A DNA stretch of 64,000 nt from Halosimplex aquaticum (GTDB lineage Archaea; Halobacteriota; Halobacteria; Halobacteriales; Haloarculaceae): contig NZ_CP118158.1 of NCBI RefSeq assembly GCF_028747785.1, positions 4,092,001-4,156,000 on the forward strand, given 5' to 3'. A model generated the notes under the pieces. The model was not told where the DNA came from, searched no databases, and was given only the letters and a program-made list of their open reading frames with translations. Of the stretch, positions 8,077 through 16,162 are shown one piece after another. A program made the translations under genes and the position numbers. Position 1 is the stretch's first letter. Every line of letters begins with the position of its first letter.

Positions 8077-8865
8077 CTACTCGGTGTCCGAACCGCTCTT
8101 GTAGTCCGCTTCGAGCGCGCGGCGGCCGTCCGGCGTCTCGACGACGACGGTGCCGCCGCGAGTCGACCAGACGGTGTCATCGGAGCCCCAGTAGTAGTCG
8201 TTCGTCTCGTCCCGGCCGTCGCCGCTGTGGACGCGTACCGTCTCGCCGGGGTCGAGCGTCGCGCCCTCGGGGAACTCGAACGTCCGGCCCTCGCCGTTAC
8301 GGAGTCGCCACCCCGAGAGATCGAGCGGGTCGTCGCCGGCATTCTCCAGCGAGACGTGTTCGTCCTGCGAGTCGCCGAGGCCGGGGCGGTGCTCGTGGAC
8401 GGCGTCGAGAACCAGGTTGTCCGCCGCGGGCGTCGGCCCCCGGACGTGGTCGGCGGTCGGGGCCTTCGAGGCCACGCCCGCGTCTCCGTCGTCGTCCTGC
8501 GCGTCGGTGACCGGCTCCGAACCGCCGGTGTCCGACTGGGAGAGGTGGCCGGTGTCCGGCCCGTCCGTCCGACGGGTCTCGTCGGCCAGCGGCGCGCCTT
8601 CGTCGCCGCCCTCCCGGCTCACGAACTCGTAGTTGGAGGCGACCTCGTCGGCGTCGGGCCGGTACCGGAACACCAGGTTCTCGCTGTCGAAGACGCCGAA
8701 AAAGCGGCTCCAGGTCATCCCGTCCGCGGGCACGGGCACGAACGCGAGGTCCGGCTGGCTGGCGCCGCGGTCGACGGGGACGGCGTCGTGCGCCGCCGCC
8801 CACTCCTGGATCTCCTCGTGGTCGCGGGTCGTTCGCCACGCGCCCGCGTCGCTGTGCTCGCTCAT
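8077..8865 (-). CDS. Lamin-tail-domain protein
   Basis: A 262-residue protein. Residues about 150-262 form a lamin tail domain (LTD), an Ig-like fold seen in nuclease-associated and surface proteins: DEHVSLENAGDDPLDLSGW, TFEFPEGATLDPGETVRVHSG, a YYWGSD strand, and DTVWSTRGGTVVVETPDG. The first 80 residues are a separate globular part (EEIQEWAAAHDAVPV, WSRFFGVFDSENLVFRYRPD) and the middle is an acidic linker. No signal peptide is visible, so it is probably cytoplasmic. The LTD assignment is secure; the N-terminal part is not recognised. Confidence 0.82.
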   Translation of the reverse strand: MSEHSDAGAWRTTRDHEEIQEWAAAHDAVPVDRGASQPDLAFVPVPADGMTWSRFFGVFDSENLVFRYRPDADEVASNYEFVSREGGDEGAPLADETRRTDGPDTGHLSQSDTGGSEPVTDAQDDDGDAGVASKAPTADHVRGPTPAADNLVLDAVHEHRPGLGDSQDEHVSLENAGDDPLDLSGWRLRNGEGRTFEFPEGATLDPGETVRVHSGDGRDETNDYYWGSDDTVWSTRGGTVVVETPDGRRALEADYKSGSDTE

Positions 8866-9013
8866 GGCGGACCCTCGGTCCGTCGAGTGGTAGCCCTTTG
8901 GCCTGCCTTCGCAACCGTTCCGTCCGGCCGACGGCGTGGGGTTCGCGCCCTCGCGCTCCCGACAGGCGGCCGACGCCGTTTAATAGCGTGGACCGCTTTC
9001 ACAGACGTACGCT

Positions 9014-10369
9014 ATGGTCTCACGTCGGGCCCTCAGACTCCTCTTCGCGACGCTGCTGGTCGCCTCGGTCGCCGGCCTCGCCTACGGTGCGGCCACGGCG
9101 CCGACGACCGCCAGCGCCGACTCCGTTCCGCGGCCCGAACCCCGAGACGGGCACACGGTCGTCACCGAGTCCGCCAAGTTCGGGACCATCGTCGCCTGGC
9201 GTCCGAACGGCAGTCTCCTCCACTACGGCGACGCCCACACCAAGTACTTCGACGTCGATCCGGTCGAAGGCGAGTCGCTGACGGTCGAGTACGCCGCGAC
9301 CGACACGATCCACACCAGCGGTCCCACGTGCGAGTCGCCGCCGTGCACCCGGAACGTGATCGAGCGGCTGAACCTCTCGACGGGCGAGACGCGGGAGATC
9401 TACGCCCGTTACGACGACAGCGAACTCGCGGCCGAGTGGCACGACCACGTCCGCGTCGGCGACGAGCGGATCCTGATCGCCGACATCGTCGACGACCAGG
9501 TCTTCGTGGTGAACACGACGACGGAACTCGTCGAGTGGCGCTGGGACGCCCAGAGCGACTTCCCGGTCGAGGGCGGCGGCCCCTACCCCGAGGACTGGGC
9601 GCACATCAACGACGTGTCGCTGCTCGACGACGGCCGCGTCGCGGTCAGCCTGCGCAATCAGGACCAGGTGGTCTTTCTCGACCGCGAGACCGGCCTCGTC
9701 GAGAACTGGACGCTCGGGAGCGACGGCGACCACGCTACCCTCTACGAGCAGCACAACCCCGACTACATCCCGCCCGAGCGGGGCGGCCCCGCCGCCGTGG
9801 TCGCGGACTCCGAGAACGGTCGGATCGTCGAGTACCAGCGCGTCGACCCCGAGACCGGGAACGCGACGACCGCCGCCGACGGCGTCTGGAGGCGGACCTG
9901 GCAGTGGCAGGACGCCCGCATCCAGTGGCCGCGCGACGCCGACCGCCTCCCGAACGGCAACACGCTGATCGCCGACACGCACGGCAAGCGCGTCCTCGAA
10001 GTCGACCCGCAGGGGGAGGTCGTCTGGTCGGTCCCCGTCTCCCACCCCTACGACGTCGAGCGACTGGAGACCGGCGGCGAGAGCGCCGGCGGCGAGAGCG
10101 CGGCGCGCCTGGGACTCGAATCGCGGACGGCCGATCGCTCGACGGAGAGCGGGTTCGACCCGCTGGAACCGCTGAGCGACCTCGTGTCGCTCGTCGTGCC
10201 CTCGCGGGTCGTCAACGGGGTCATCTTCCTCTCGCCGGTGTGGATGGGCCGCCCGGAGTTCGCGGCGGCGTTGCTCGGCATCGGGACGGTGCTCGCGTGG
10301 GTCGGCGCAGAAGTTCGGTGGCGCCTCCCCGAGTTCGGCGTCAGGTGGCCGGTCTACCGAGAGAAGTGA
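9014..10369 (+). CDS. Arylsulfotransferase (ASST)-like membrane protein
   Basis: A 451-residue protein: a signal/anchor helix at about residues 6-26, a large extracellular beta-propeller-type domain, and one or two membrane helices at about 395-430. Repeating units such as GTIVAWRPNGSLLHYGD, VVNTTTELVEWRW, HINDVSLLDDGRVAVSLRNQDQVVFLDRETG and LPNGNTLIADTHGKRVLEVDPQGEVVWS are typical of the archaeal ASST-like family. The HIND and asn-rich blades resemble the sulfotransferase active-site region, but catalytic activity on sulfate esters is not shown by sequence alone. Convergent with the Gln-rich gene. Confidence 0.82.
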   Translation: MVSRRALRLLFATLLVASVAGLAYGAATAPTTASADSVPRPEPRDGHTVVTESAKFGTIVAWRPNGSLLHYGDAHTKYFDVDPVEGESLTVEYAATDTIHTSGPTCESPPCTRNVIERLNLSTGETREIYARYDDSELAAEWHDHVRVGDERILIADIVDDQVFVVNTTTELVEWRWDAQSDFPVEGGGPYPEDWAHINDVSLLDDGRVAVSLRNQDQVVFLDRETGLVENWTLGSDGDHATLYEQHNPDYIPPERGGPAAVVADSENGRIVEYQRVDPETGNATTAADGVWRRTWQWQDARIQWPRDADRLPNGNTLIADTHGKRVLEVDPQGEVVWSVPVSHPYDVERLETGGESAGGESAARLGLESRTADRSTESGFDPLEPLSDLVSLVVPSRVVNGVIFLSPVWMGRPEFAAALLGIGTVLAWVGAEVRWRLPEFGVRWPVYREK

Positions 10370-10391
10370 CGCGCCTGCGCCGGCGGCCGTC

Positions 10392-11333
10392 TCAGCGCCC
10401 GTAGGTCTGCTCGCTGCCGACGTGCTCCGGGTCGTGGTCGTGGCGCGCTTCGCCCCCGTACAGGAGACCTTCCTCGGACCAGGTTCCCTGATGGTGGTGC
10501 GGCTCGGGGGCCACGCCGCCGAGGCCCTGCTGGTTCGAGCCCTGTTCCTCCGAGCGGCGACCCTGCTGCCGTTGGCCGCCCTGCTGCTGGCTACCCGGCT
10601 GCTGCTGGCTACCCGGTTGCTGCTGACTGCCCTGTCGATGCTGGCCGCCACTGCTCTGCTGCTGTCGCTGCCCGGCACTCGTTTGCTGTCGCCGCCCCTC
10701 CATCTGTCGGTACTGCTGATCGCTGGGGTGGTGGTCGTGGCTGCTGGCGACGTGTGATTGTTGCCCGCCGTGCTGCTGTTGCTGATTGCCGTGCTGGCCG
10801 TGACGCTGGCCGCTACGCTGCTGTCCGCCGTGCTGCTGGCCGCCCTGCTGGTGTTGCCCGCTCTGCTGACCGCGCTGTCGCTGCTGGCGACCCTGCGACT
10901 GCTGGCCGGCGTGCTGCTGGGTCGTCTGGTTGCCGACGGACCCCTGGGGGTGCTGCGTCTCGCGGTTCAACTCCTGTTGTCGCCCGCGACCGGCCTGGCG
11001 CACCTGGTCCGCGGTCTGCCAGTCCCGCCGCTGTTGCTGACCGCCCCGGTGGTGGCCCTGCTGGCGGTGTTGCTCCGCCGCACCCATCTGCTGGCGGTTC
11101 TCTCGGCGCTGGCGCTGTCGCGTGCCGTGGCTCTGTGTTCCCTGTCGGCCCTGGCTCTGCTGGTTCTGGCCCTGCCGATGCTGGGCCCGCTGATCGGACT
11201 GGTCCTGCTGCGGCTGGTCGAACAGTCGCTCCTGGTACTGGTCGGCTTGCCGGTGTTGCTCGCCCTGTCGCTGCTGGCGGTCGTGCGTCTGTCGGCCGTG
11301 CCGGTTCGATCCGGCGTTGTGCGTGTGGTGCAT
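10392..11333 (-). CDS. Gln/His/Gly/Arg-rich low-complexity protein
   Basis: A 313-residue open frame starting MHHTHNAGSNRHG and ending EHVGSEQTYGR. Gln is by far the commonest residue, close to a third by eye, with His, Gly, Arg and Ser making up most of the rest; acidic residues are few, against the rule for salt-in haloarchaea. Short degenerate repeats occur (GQQHGGQQ, GSQQQPGSQQQPGSQQQ). Only the last 40 residues look like ordinary sequence (EPHHHQGTWSEEGLLYGGEARHDHDPEH). No signal peptide or membrane helix. The opposite strand is also open in places (Leu-rich), but only this frame runs through the whole interval and ends in normal-looking sequence. Function unknown; a disordered, prion-like or metal-binding protein is inferred. 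Confidence 0.62.
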   Translation of the reverse strand: MHHTHNAGSNRHGRQTHDRQQRQGEQHRQADQYQERLFDQPQQDQSDQRAQHRQGQNQQSQGRQGTQSHGTRQRQRRENRQQMGAAEQHRQQGHHRGGQQQRRDWQTADQVRQAGRGRQQELNRETQHPQGSVGNQTTQQHAGQQSQGRQQRQRGQQSGQHQQGGQQHGGQQRSGQRHGQHGNQQQQHGGQQSHVASSHDHHPSDQQYRQMEGRRQQTSAGQRQQQSSGGQHRQGSQQQPGSQQQPGSQQQGGQRQQGRRSEEQGSNQQGLGGVAPEPHHHQGTWSEEGLLYGGEARHDHDPEHVGSEQTYGR

Positions 11334-11550
11334 GAGGAAATCCCGGGCACGTGACCCGTGTAGGCAGTGGCGTCGGCGCCCGCAAATAGGCCGGACTCCG
11401 TTTTCGCCGGCCCGCTCGCGCGACGGCGAGATAGCGGCTCCTTACCCGTCGTCTGCGTCGGGTCGCGCGTCGCACCGGTCCGTGGTCCCGAAGTAATCGA
11501 GGGGTACCGGTGCCGCCGAGCACCTCGGTCGCTCCGCTCGATGGGGCGGA

Positions 11551-12093
11551 CTATCGCATGACGCGGCGCCGTTCGGAGAACGTCGCGTTCCCCCCGTCCC
11601 AGCGGACGGTGGTGTTTATCCGGATCCAGCCGTCGTTGCTGATGATCGAGAACGCCTCCACGTAGGAGAGGCGGATGCGCGCGGTGCGGTTGGCCGACGC
11701 GTTCGCGGACACGTTCCCGAACTGGCTGGTCCGGTTCCAGATCTGGGTGTCGCCCGCGAGGATCCGCGTCACCGCGGTGACGTTCTCCAGCGACTCGTTG
11801 CCGCTGTTGGTCAGATTGGCCGTCACCGTCCGACACCGGTCCCCGCAGTTCGTCACGTTGTCGACCGACACCGACACCGGGTCGCTCCCGTTCCGCTGGG
11901 CGGTCGCGTTGTTCGACTGGACGTGCTCACTCCCGTGGACGGCCGTCGGATCGTCCGGCGGGGCGTCCCCCGCTGCGACGCCCGTGACGCCGGCGGACGC
12001 ACCGGCAACGCCGAGGACGGCGACCAGCAGCAGCGTACGAGCGATCGAGAACAGGTCTGGGCCGACGAGGACGGCTGGGTCGAAACGTTTCAC
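11551..12093 (-). CDS. Secreted protein of unknown function
   Basis: 180 residues. A hydrophobic stretch at about 15-42 (IARTLLLVAVLGVAGASAGVTGVAAG) is a Sec-type signal peptide or anchor. The mature part holds many N-glycosylation sequons (NAT, NGS, NVT, NLT, NTT) and two cysteines in NCGDRCRT. It reads as one beta-sandwich domain of the CARDB/adhesion type: VTANLTNSGNESLENVTAV. The family is conserved-looking in haloarchaea but unnamed. Likely extracellular or membrane tethered. Confidence 0.72.
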   Translation of the reverse strand: MKRFDPAVLVGPDLFSIARTLLLVAVLGVAGASAGVTGVAAGDAPPDDPTAVHGSEHVQSNNATAQRNGSDPVSVSVDNVTNCGDRCRTVTANLTNSGNESLENVTAVTRILAGDTQIWNRTSQFGNVSANASANRTARIRLSYVEAFSIISNDGWIRINTTVRWDGGNATFSERRRVMR

Positions 12094-12248
12094 AGGCGGG
12101 GTTGTCTCCCTGGGTGAATGTACATCGTGCCGGCATGTTCTTGCAACGCGATGACTGTGTATAGGGCGCCGTTACTGGGAGATTTGGGTGTCCAGAGAAC
12201 CCTCTCACGAGTTACGTGTCGGCGAGCGCGAACGGGGCCGCCGCGCCG

Positions 12249-13706
12249 TTACTGCAGGTACCCGAGCTGTTCGAGCCGGGCCTTCCGCTCGTCGCCGATG
12301 GTCACCGACTCGCGGTCGCCGGCGGCGTCGACGGTTTCGAGCCACTCGTCGAGGGCGTCGCCGAGTTCGGTGACCGTGTCGGCGCGGTGCTCGGACACGT
12401 CGGTCGTCTCGCCTGGGTCGGATTCGAGGTCGTAACACCGTTCGGACCCGTCCGACCCCCGGATCAGCTTGTCCCCTTCGGTGCGGATGGCGCGCAGCGA
12501 GCGGTCGTACTGGCGGACGTGCTCGGGGACCTCGCCGATGTGGCGTTCGAGCGCCTCCATCGACGGCTGGGGCGCCATGTACTCGCTGACGACGAACTCG
12601 CGGGCGGGCGCGTCGGCGTCGGGGTGGAACGAGCTCCCGTGGAACCCCTCGCGGGCGGCCGGGGCGTCGATGCCGGCTGCGTCGAGGAGCGTCGGCGGGA
12701 GGTCCATCAGGCTCACGAGGTCGTCGAGGTCGCTCCGGCCGGTGAACGCGCCGCCGGTCACGACGAGGGGAACGTGAACGAGCGTGTCGTAGAGGCAGTA
12801 CTGGTGGTCCATCAGGCCGTGGTCGCCGATATTCTCGCCGTGGTCTGCGGTCACGACGAGTATGGTGTCTTCCCACTCGCCCGCCGCGACGAGCGCGTCT
12901 TTGAGCGCCGCGAGCTGCTCGTCGAAGTAGGTGATCTCCCCGCGGTAGAGGTCGCGGAGCAGCCGCAGGTCACGATCGGACAGATCGAGCGTCCCGGCGA
13001 GGAAGTCCCAGGGCTCCTGGGGGACGTCCATCGCTTCCTCGTAGGTGGCGTCGTCGGGCAGGTGCGGCTCCGTGGTCCGGCGCGGCGGCTCGTAGTCGAG
13101 GTGGGGTTCGAGGTAGTTGACGAGGAGGAAGAACGGGTCCTCGCGCGAGCGGTCGTCGAGCCAGTCGGCGATCCAGGCGGTCGAGCGCTCGGCGCCGTCG
13201 TCGGAGCGGTCGCGGACGAACCGCCGGTACAGGGCGTTCGCCGTGTTGACGAGCGGGTTCCCGGCGAACAGCTTCCGGGCGACGAGTCGGGCCCGGCTCT
13301 CCTCGGTCACGTCGACGAGCTCGCTCAGCGCGTTCTCGGACTGGACGAGCTGCCACATCTGGCGGAACTCGTCGAAGCCGCGGTCGAACCCCGATTCGGC
13401 GCTCAGCCAGGTGTTGTTCGAGACGCAGACCGTCTCGTACCCGGCGTCGCGGAACAGTTCGGACAGCATGGGGTGGCGGTCGTCGAGGCGCTCGTGGTCG
13501 GCGTGGGCGCCGTGGGACGACGGTGGAACGCCCGTCAGCAGCGAGGCGTGTGAGGGGAGGGTCCACGGCGCCGCGGAGAAGGCCCGCGTGGCCCGCGTCC
13601 CCGTCGATGCGAGCTCCGTCAGCGTCGGCGCGACCTGCGAATCATACGCGTCGTCGACACGCGTCGTGTCGGCGACGACGACGACGACGTTCGGCTGAGC
13701 AGCCAT
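12249..13706 (-). CDS. Sulfatase-fold (alkaline phosphatase superfamily) hydrolase, Thr at nucleophile position
   Basis: A 485-residue cytoplasmic protein from the ATG at 13706 (a GTG/ATG further upstream adds a short tail). N-terminal VVVVVADTTRVD gives the metal-binding Asp pair; the nucleophile region reads APWTLPSHASLLTG, aligning with C/S-x-P-S-R of true sulfatases but with Thr and His instead of Cys/Ser and Arg. Later metal ligands appear in VVTADHGENIGDHG, with HVPLVVTGG and DLPPTLLDAAGI typical of the family. Because the formylglycine precursor is missing, classical sulfatase activity is unlikely; a phosphatase or phosphotransferase role on a polymer or lipid is more plausible. Confidence 0.85.
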   Translation of the reverse strand: MAAQPNVVVVVADTTRVDDAYDSQVAPTLTELASTGTRATRAFSAAPWTLPSHASLLTGVPPSSHGAHADHERLDDRHPMLSELFRDAGYETVCVSNNTWLSAESGFDRGFDEFRQMWQLVQSENALSELVDVTEESRARLVARKLFAGNPLVNTANALYRRFVRDRSDDGAERSTAWIADWLDDRSREDPFFLLVNYLEPHLDYEPPRRTTEPHLPDDATYEEAMDVPQEPWDFLAGTLDLSDRDLRLLRDLYRGEITYFDEQLAALKDALVAAGEWEDTILVVTADHGENIGDHGLMDHQYCLYDTLVHVPLVVTGGAFTGRSDLDDLVSLMDLPPTLLDAAGIDAPAAREGFHGSSFHPDADAPAREFVVSEYMAPQPSMEALERHIGEVPEHVRQYDRSLRAIRTEGDKLIRGSDGSERCYDLESDPGETTDVSEHRADTVTELGDALDEWLETVDAAGDRESVTIGDERKARLEQLGYLQ

Positions 13707-13896
13707 TGTCGCCCGAACTTGCACACCGAACCCGATAGCAATTGAGTGCTTACTCCCGATCGTTGCAGCCCGCTCGCGACCGCAGATCCGCTCGTTCGGT
13801 AACGGCGGCTTACCGGCCGCTACTCGACGGTCTCGGGTTATGCTACGAAAATCGATATCGGACGCTCGCTCTGATCGACCCCCTCGCTGGTCCGCA

Positions 13897-14538
13897 TCAC
13901 TCGATCGGCGTCGCGGTACCGCGAGCGAACTCCCGGATCGGCCAGTAGCCGACGGTCGGCGTGTCGGCCTCGACGATTCGCAGGCGTTCGGAGGCCTCGA
14001 TCACGGGCTGCACCCGCCGATTGAGGTGACAGTTCCCGCCGATCCTCCGCCAGAGGGGAGTTAGCGCGTCCTGACTTCGCCCGACGAGGCCGTCCGAGCG
14101 GACGTGGTCGAGGAAGCGGAACTCCCCATCGGGTCGGAGAACCCGGGCGATCTCCGCGAGCATGGACTCCATCTCGGGGACCGAACAGAACACCCCGCAC
14201 TCGACGACGTAGTCGAACGCGTCGTCGGCGTAGGGGAGCCGCTCCCCGCGGGCGCTCACCAGCGACACGTCGACGCCGCTCTCCGCGAACGTCTCGCGAG
14301 CGCGGGCCCGCATCCCCGGATCCGGTTCGACCCCGTGCAGGTTTGCCTCCGGGTCCAGCGCCGTCGCGTAGTACGGCGCCATCGCGCCCGTTCCGACGCC
14401 GATTTCGAGGACGCGGCCGTCGAGCCCCCCCGCGAGGTACGACCGGTGCTCGGGCGCCTGGAACCGTTCGAAGTACGACTGGACCGGGTCGTACAGCGCG
14501 GCCACGACGGGGTGGAATCGGATGTCGCCCCCTGCCAT
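13897..14538 (-). CDS. Class I SAM-dependent methyltransferase
   Basis: 213 residues from MAGGDIRFHP. The SAM-binding motif I is VLEIGVGTGAMAPYY; the acidic residue after strand 2 is in LHGVEPDPGM; motif IV is DYVVECGVFCSVP; and LAEIARVLRPDGEFRFLDHVRS is the usual post-IV segment. Overall it resembles the small UbiE/phospholipid-methyltransferase-like group. The target is unknown. It ends 190 bases before the start of the sulfatase-fold gene, which is transcribed in the same direction. Confidence 0.88.
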   Translation of the reverse strand: MAGGDIRFHPVVAALYDPVQSYFERFQAPEHRSYLAGGLDGRVLEIGVGTGAMAPYYATALDPEANLHGVEPDPGMRARARETFAESGVDVSLVSARGERLPYADDAFDYVVECGVFCSVPEMESMLAEIARVLRPDGEFRFLDHVRSDGLVGRSQDALTPLWRRIGGNCHLNRRVQPVIEASERLRIVEADTPTVGYWPIREFARGTATPIE

Positions 14539-14733
14539 GCGTCTCGTCCCGACGTGTCTGGCGTCGCACAAGTGCGTTCGGGTCTTCGACGGGGAGCGCC
14601 CGCCGAGACCCGTCGCCCGTTTCCCCCGGCGCGTGGCCGATAAGGCGGACTTACGAGCCGGCTCCGAGCGCCGACGGGCGATATCACGGAGTAAGAGTGT
14701 AGTAACTACGGCTCCGGCGCGACTACGTCCGGT

Positions 14734-15093
14734 ATGGCACTGGCCGACTCGCTCATCGTGTTCGTGGTCAGCCTGCTGGTGGGCGCGCTCGGGATCTACA
14801 TCGGCGCGAGCGTCATCACGGATCACGAGGATTACACGTACGCGATCGTCACGGCGCTGATCGGCGCGATCATCTGGGGTATCGTCGGGTTCCTGTTCGG
14901 CTGGATCCCGCTCCTCGGCCCGATACTCGTGCTGATCGCGTACGTCGCCGTCATCCAGTTCCGCTACCCCGGCGGCTGGGGTGAGGCCATCCTCATCGCG
15001 CTCATCGCGTGGATCGCTTCGCTCGTCGTCCTCTACGTCCTCGCCGCCGTCGGGATCGGCGCCCTGGAGGCGGTCGGCGTTCCGGGCGCGTGA
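14734..15093 (+). CDS. Small polytopic membrane protein
   Basis: 119 residues with about four membrane helices: residues 5-27, 36-58, 60-78 and 86-112. FGWIPLLGPILVLIAYVAVIQFRYPGGWGEAILIA in the middle is typical of a haloarchaeal conserved membrane family without a function. No extracellular domain. It is followed after 114 bases by the alpha/beta hydrolase in the same direction and could share its transcript. Confidence 0.75.
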   Translation: MALADSLIVFVVSLLVGALGIYIGASVITDHEDYTYAIVTALIGAIIWGIVGFLFGWIPLLGPILVLIAYVAVIQFRYPGGWGEAILIALIAWIASLVVLYVLAAVGIGALEAVGVPGA

Positions 15094-15207
15094 TGGGATC
15101 GGCGGCGGGCGATCGAACCGGGCCGTTCACGGCAACAGACGCGATATCAGGCGGTTCGGTCGACGCGGCCGGCGGCCTAAGTGACTGGAACTCGTACCTG
15201 CGTTCAC

Positions 15208-16005
15208 ATGTCCAGAACGGGGAGCGAGATCGGGGGAGTAGACGTCGCCGGTCCGGCCGACGCCGCCGAGATACTGTTCGTCCACGGGACGATCTTCAAC
15301 CGGACGATGTGGGCGCCCCAGCGCGACGCGCTGGCCGAACGGTTCCGCGTGATAACTCCCGACCTGCCGGGGCACGGGAGTCGCACCGACGAGACGTTCC
15401 GGATGGGGGAGGCGCTACTGACGATCGACGACGTCGTGGAATCGATGACCGACGGGAGCGTCCACCTCGTCGGCCTCTCGCTCGGCGGGTACGTTGCGAC
15501 GGAGTACGCGCGCCGCTACCCCGAGAACGTCGACGACCTCGTGCTCTCGGGCAGTAGCGCGAACCCGGTCGGCCTGCTGGGGACGCTCAGCCGACTCGTC
15601 GGCAAGGCCACGATACTGGCCTCGAAGACCGGGCTGGCCGAGCGGGCGACCGACTGGCTGGCCGAGCGGTACGTCCGGAGCAGGGACCTGCGGCCGGAAC
15701 ACGAGGAGGAGATCGTCGACGCGGGCTTCGACCTCCGCCCGTTCGGCGAGGCGGGCGTCGAGATCGCGGACGAGGACTTCCGGTCGGCGCTCGCGTCGTT
15801 CCCGGGGCGGACGCTCGTCTGTAACGGCCAGTGGGACCTCCTCATGCGACTGGGCGAGCGCGACCACGTCGAAGCGGCCCGGGACGCCTCTCTCGCGGTC
15901 GTCGAAGGCGCCGGCCACGCCTGTAACCTCGACCGACCGGACGAGTACACCGACACCGTCGACTGGTTCGTCGACAGGGCCGTCGACGTGAGCGCCGCCG
16001 ACTGA
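15208..16005 (+). CDS. Alpha/beta hydrolase
   Basis: 265 residues from the ATG at 15208. The nucleophile elbow is GLSLGG (Ser91), the oxyanion region FVHGTIFN, the acid lies in CNGQWD, and the base is His237 in EGAGHACNLDRP. A cap region with helices (residues 120-185) sits between strands 6 and 7. The family includes esterases, haloperoxidase-like enzymes and lactonases; the substrate cannot be predicted. Complete by length. Confidence 0.9.
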   Translation: MSRTGSEIGGVDVAGPADAAEILFVHGTIFNRTMWAPQRDALAERFRVITPDLPGHGSRTDETFRMGEALLTIDDVVESMTDGSVHLVGLSLGGYVATEYARRYPENVDDLVLSGSSANPVGLLGTLSRLVGKATILASKTGLAERATDWLAERYVRSRDLRPEHEEEIVDAGFDLRPFGEAGVEIADEDFRSALASFPGRTLVCNGQWDLLMRLGERDHVEAARDASLAVVEGAGHACNLDRPDEYTDTVDWFVDRAVDVSAAD

Positions 16006-16134
16006 GTGGCCGTCCGATTCTCGGTCCTGTCCGGCGATCGGGCCCCGATTCAGTCCGGGGAGCGCTCGCCGTCGGAGGGTCTACGAAACTCCGTCGACTA
16101 TCGCGATACGGAGACGGGTGCCGTTCGAAGACGG

Positions 16135-16142
16135 TAAATATT
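16135..16142 (+). promoter_or_regulatory. TATA element upstream of the 16163 gene
   Basis: TAAATATT centred about 25 bases before the GTG at 16163, the spacing expected for a leaderless haloarchaeal transcript. This supports GTG 16163 as the start over the more distal GTG at 16118, which lies upstream of the box. Confidence 0.6.
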
Positions 16143-16162
16143 GTGGACGGATATCGACCCGC

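Noticed and set aside
10758..11354. Plus-strand Leu/Val-rich open frame that looks like a multi-helix membrane protein
   Set aside because: It is the exact antisense, codon for codon, of the Gln/His-rich gene (CAG becomes CTG), covers only part of the interval, and its hydrophobic stretches have no loops or charged boundaries as a real membrane protein would.
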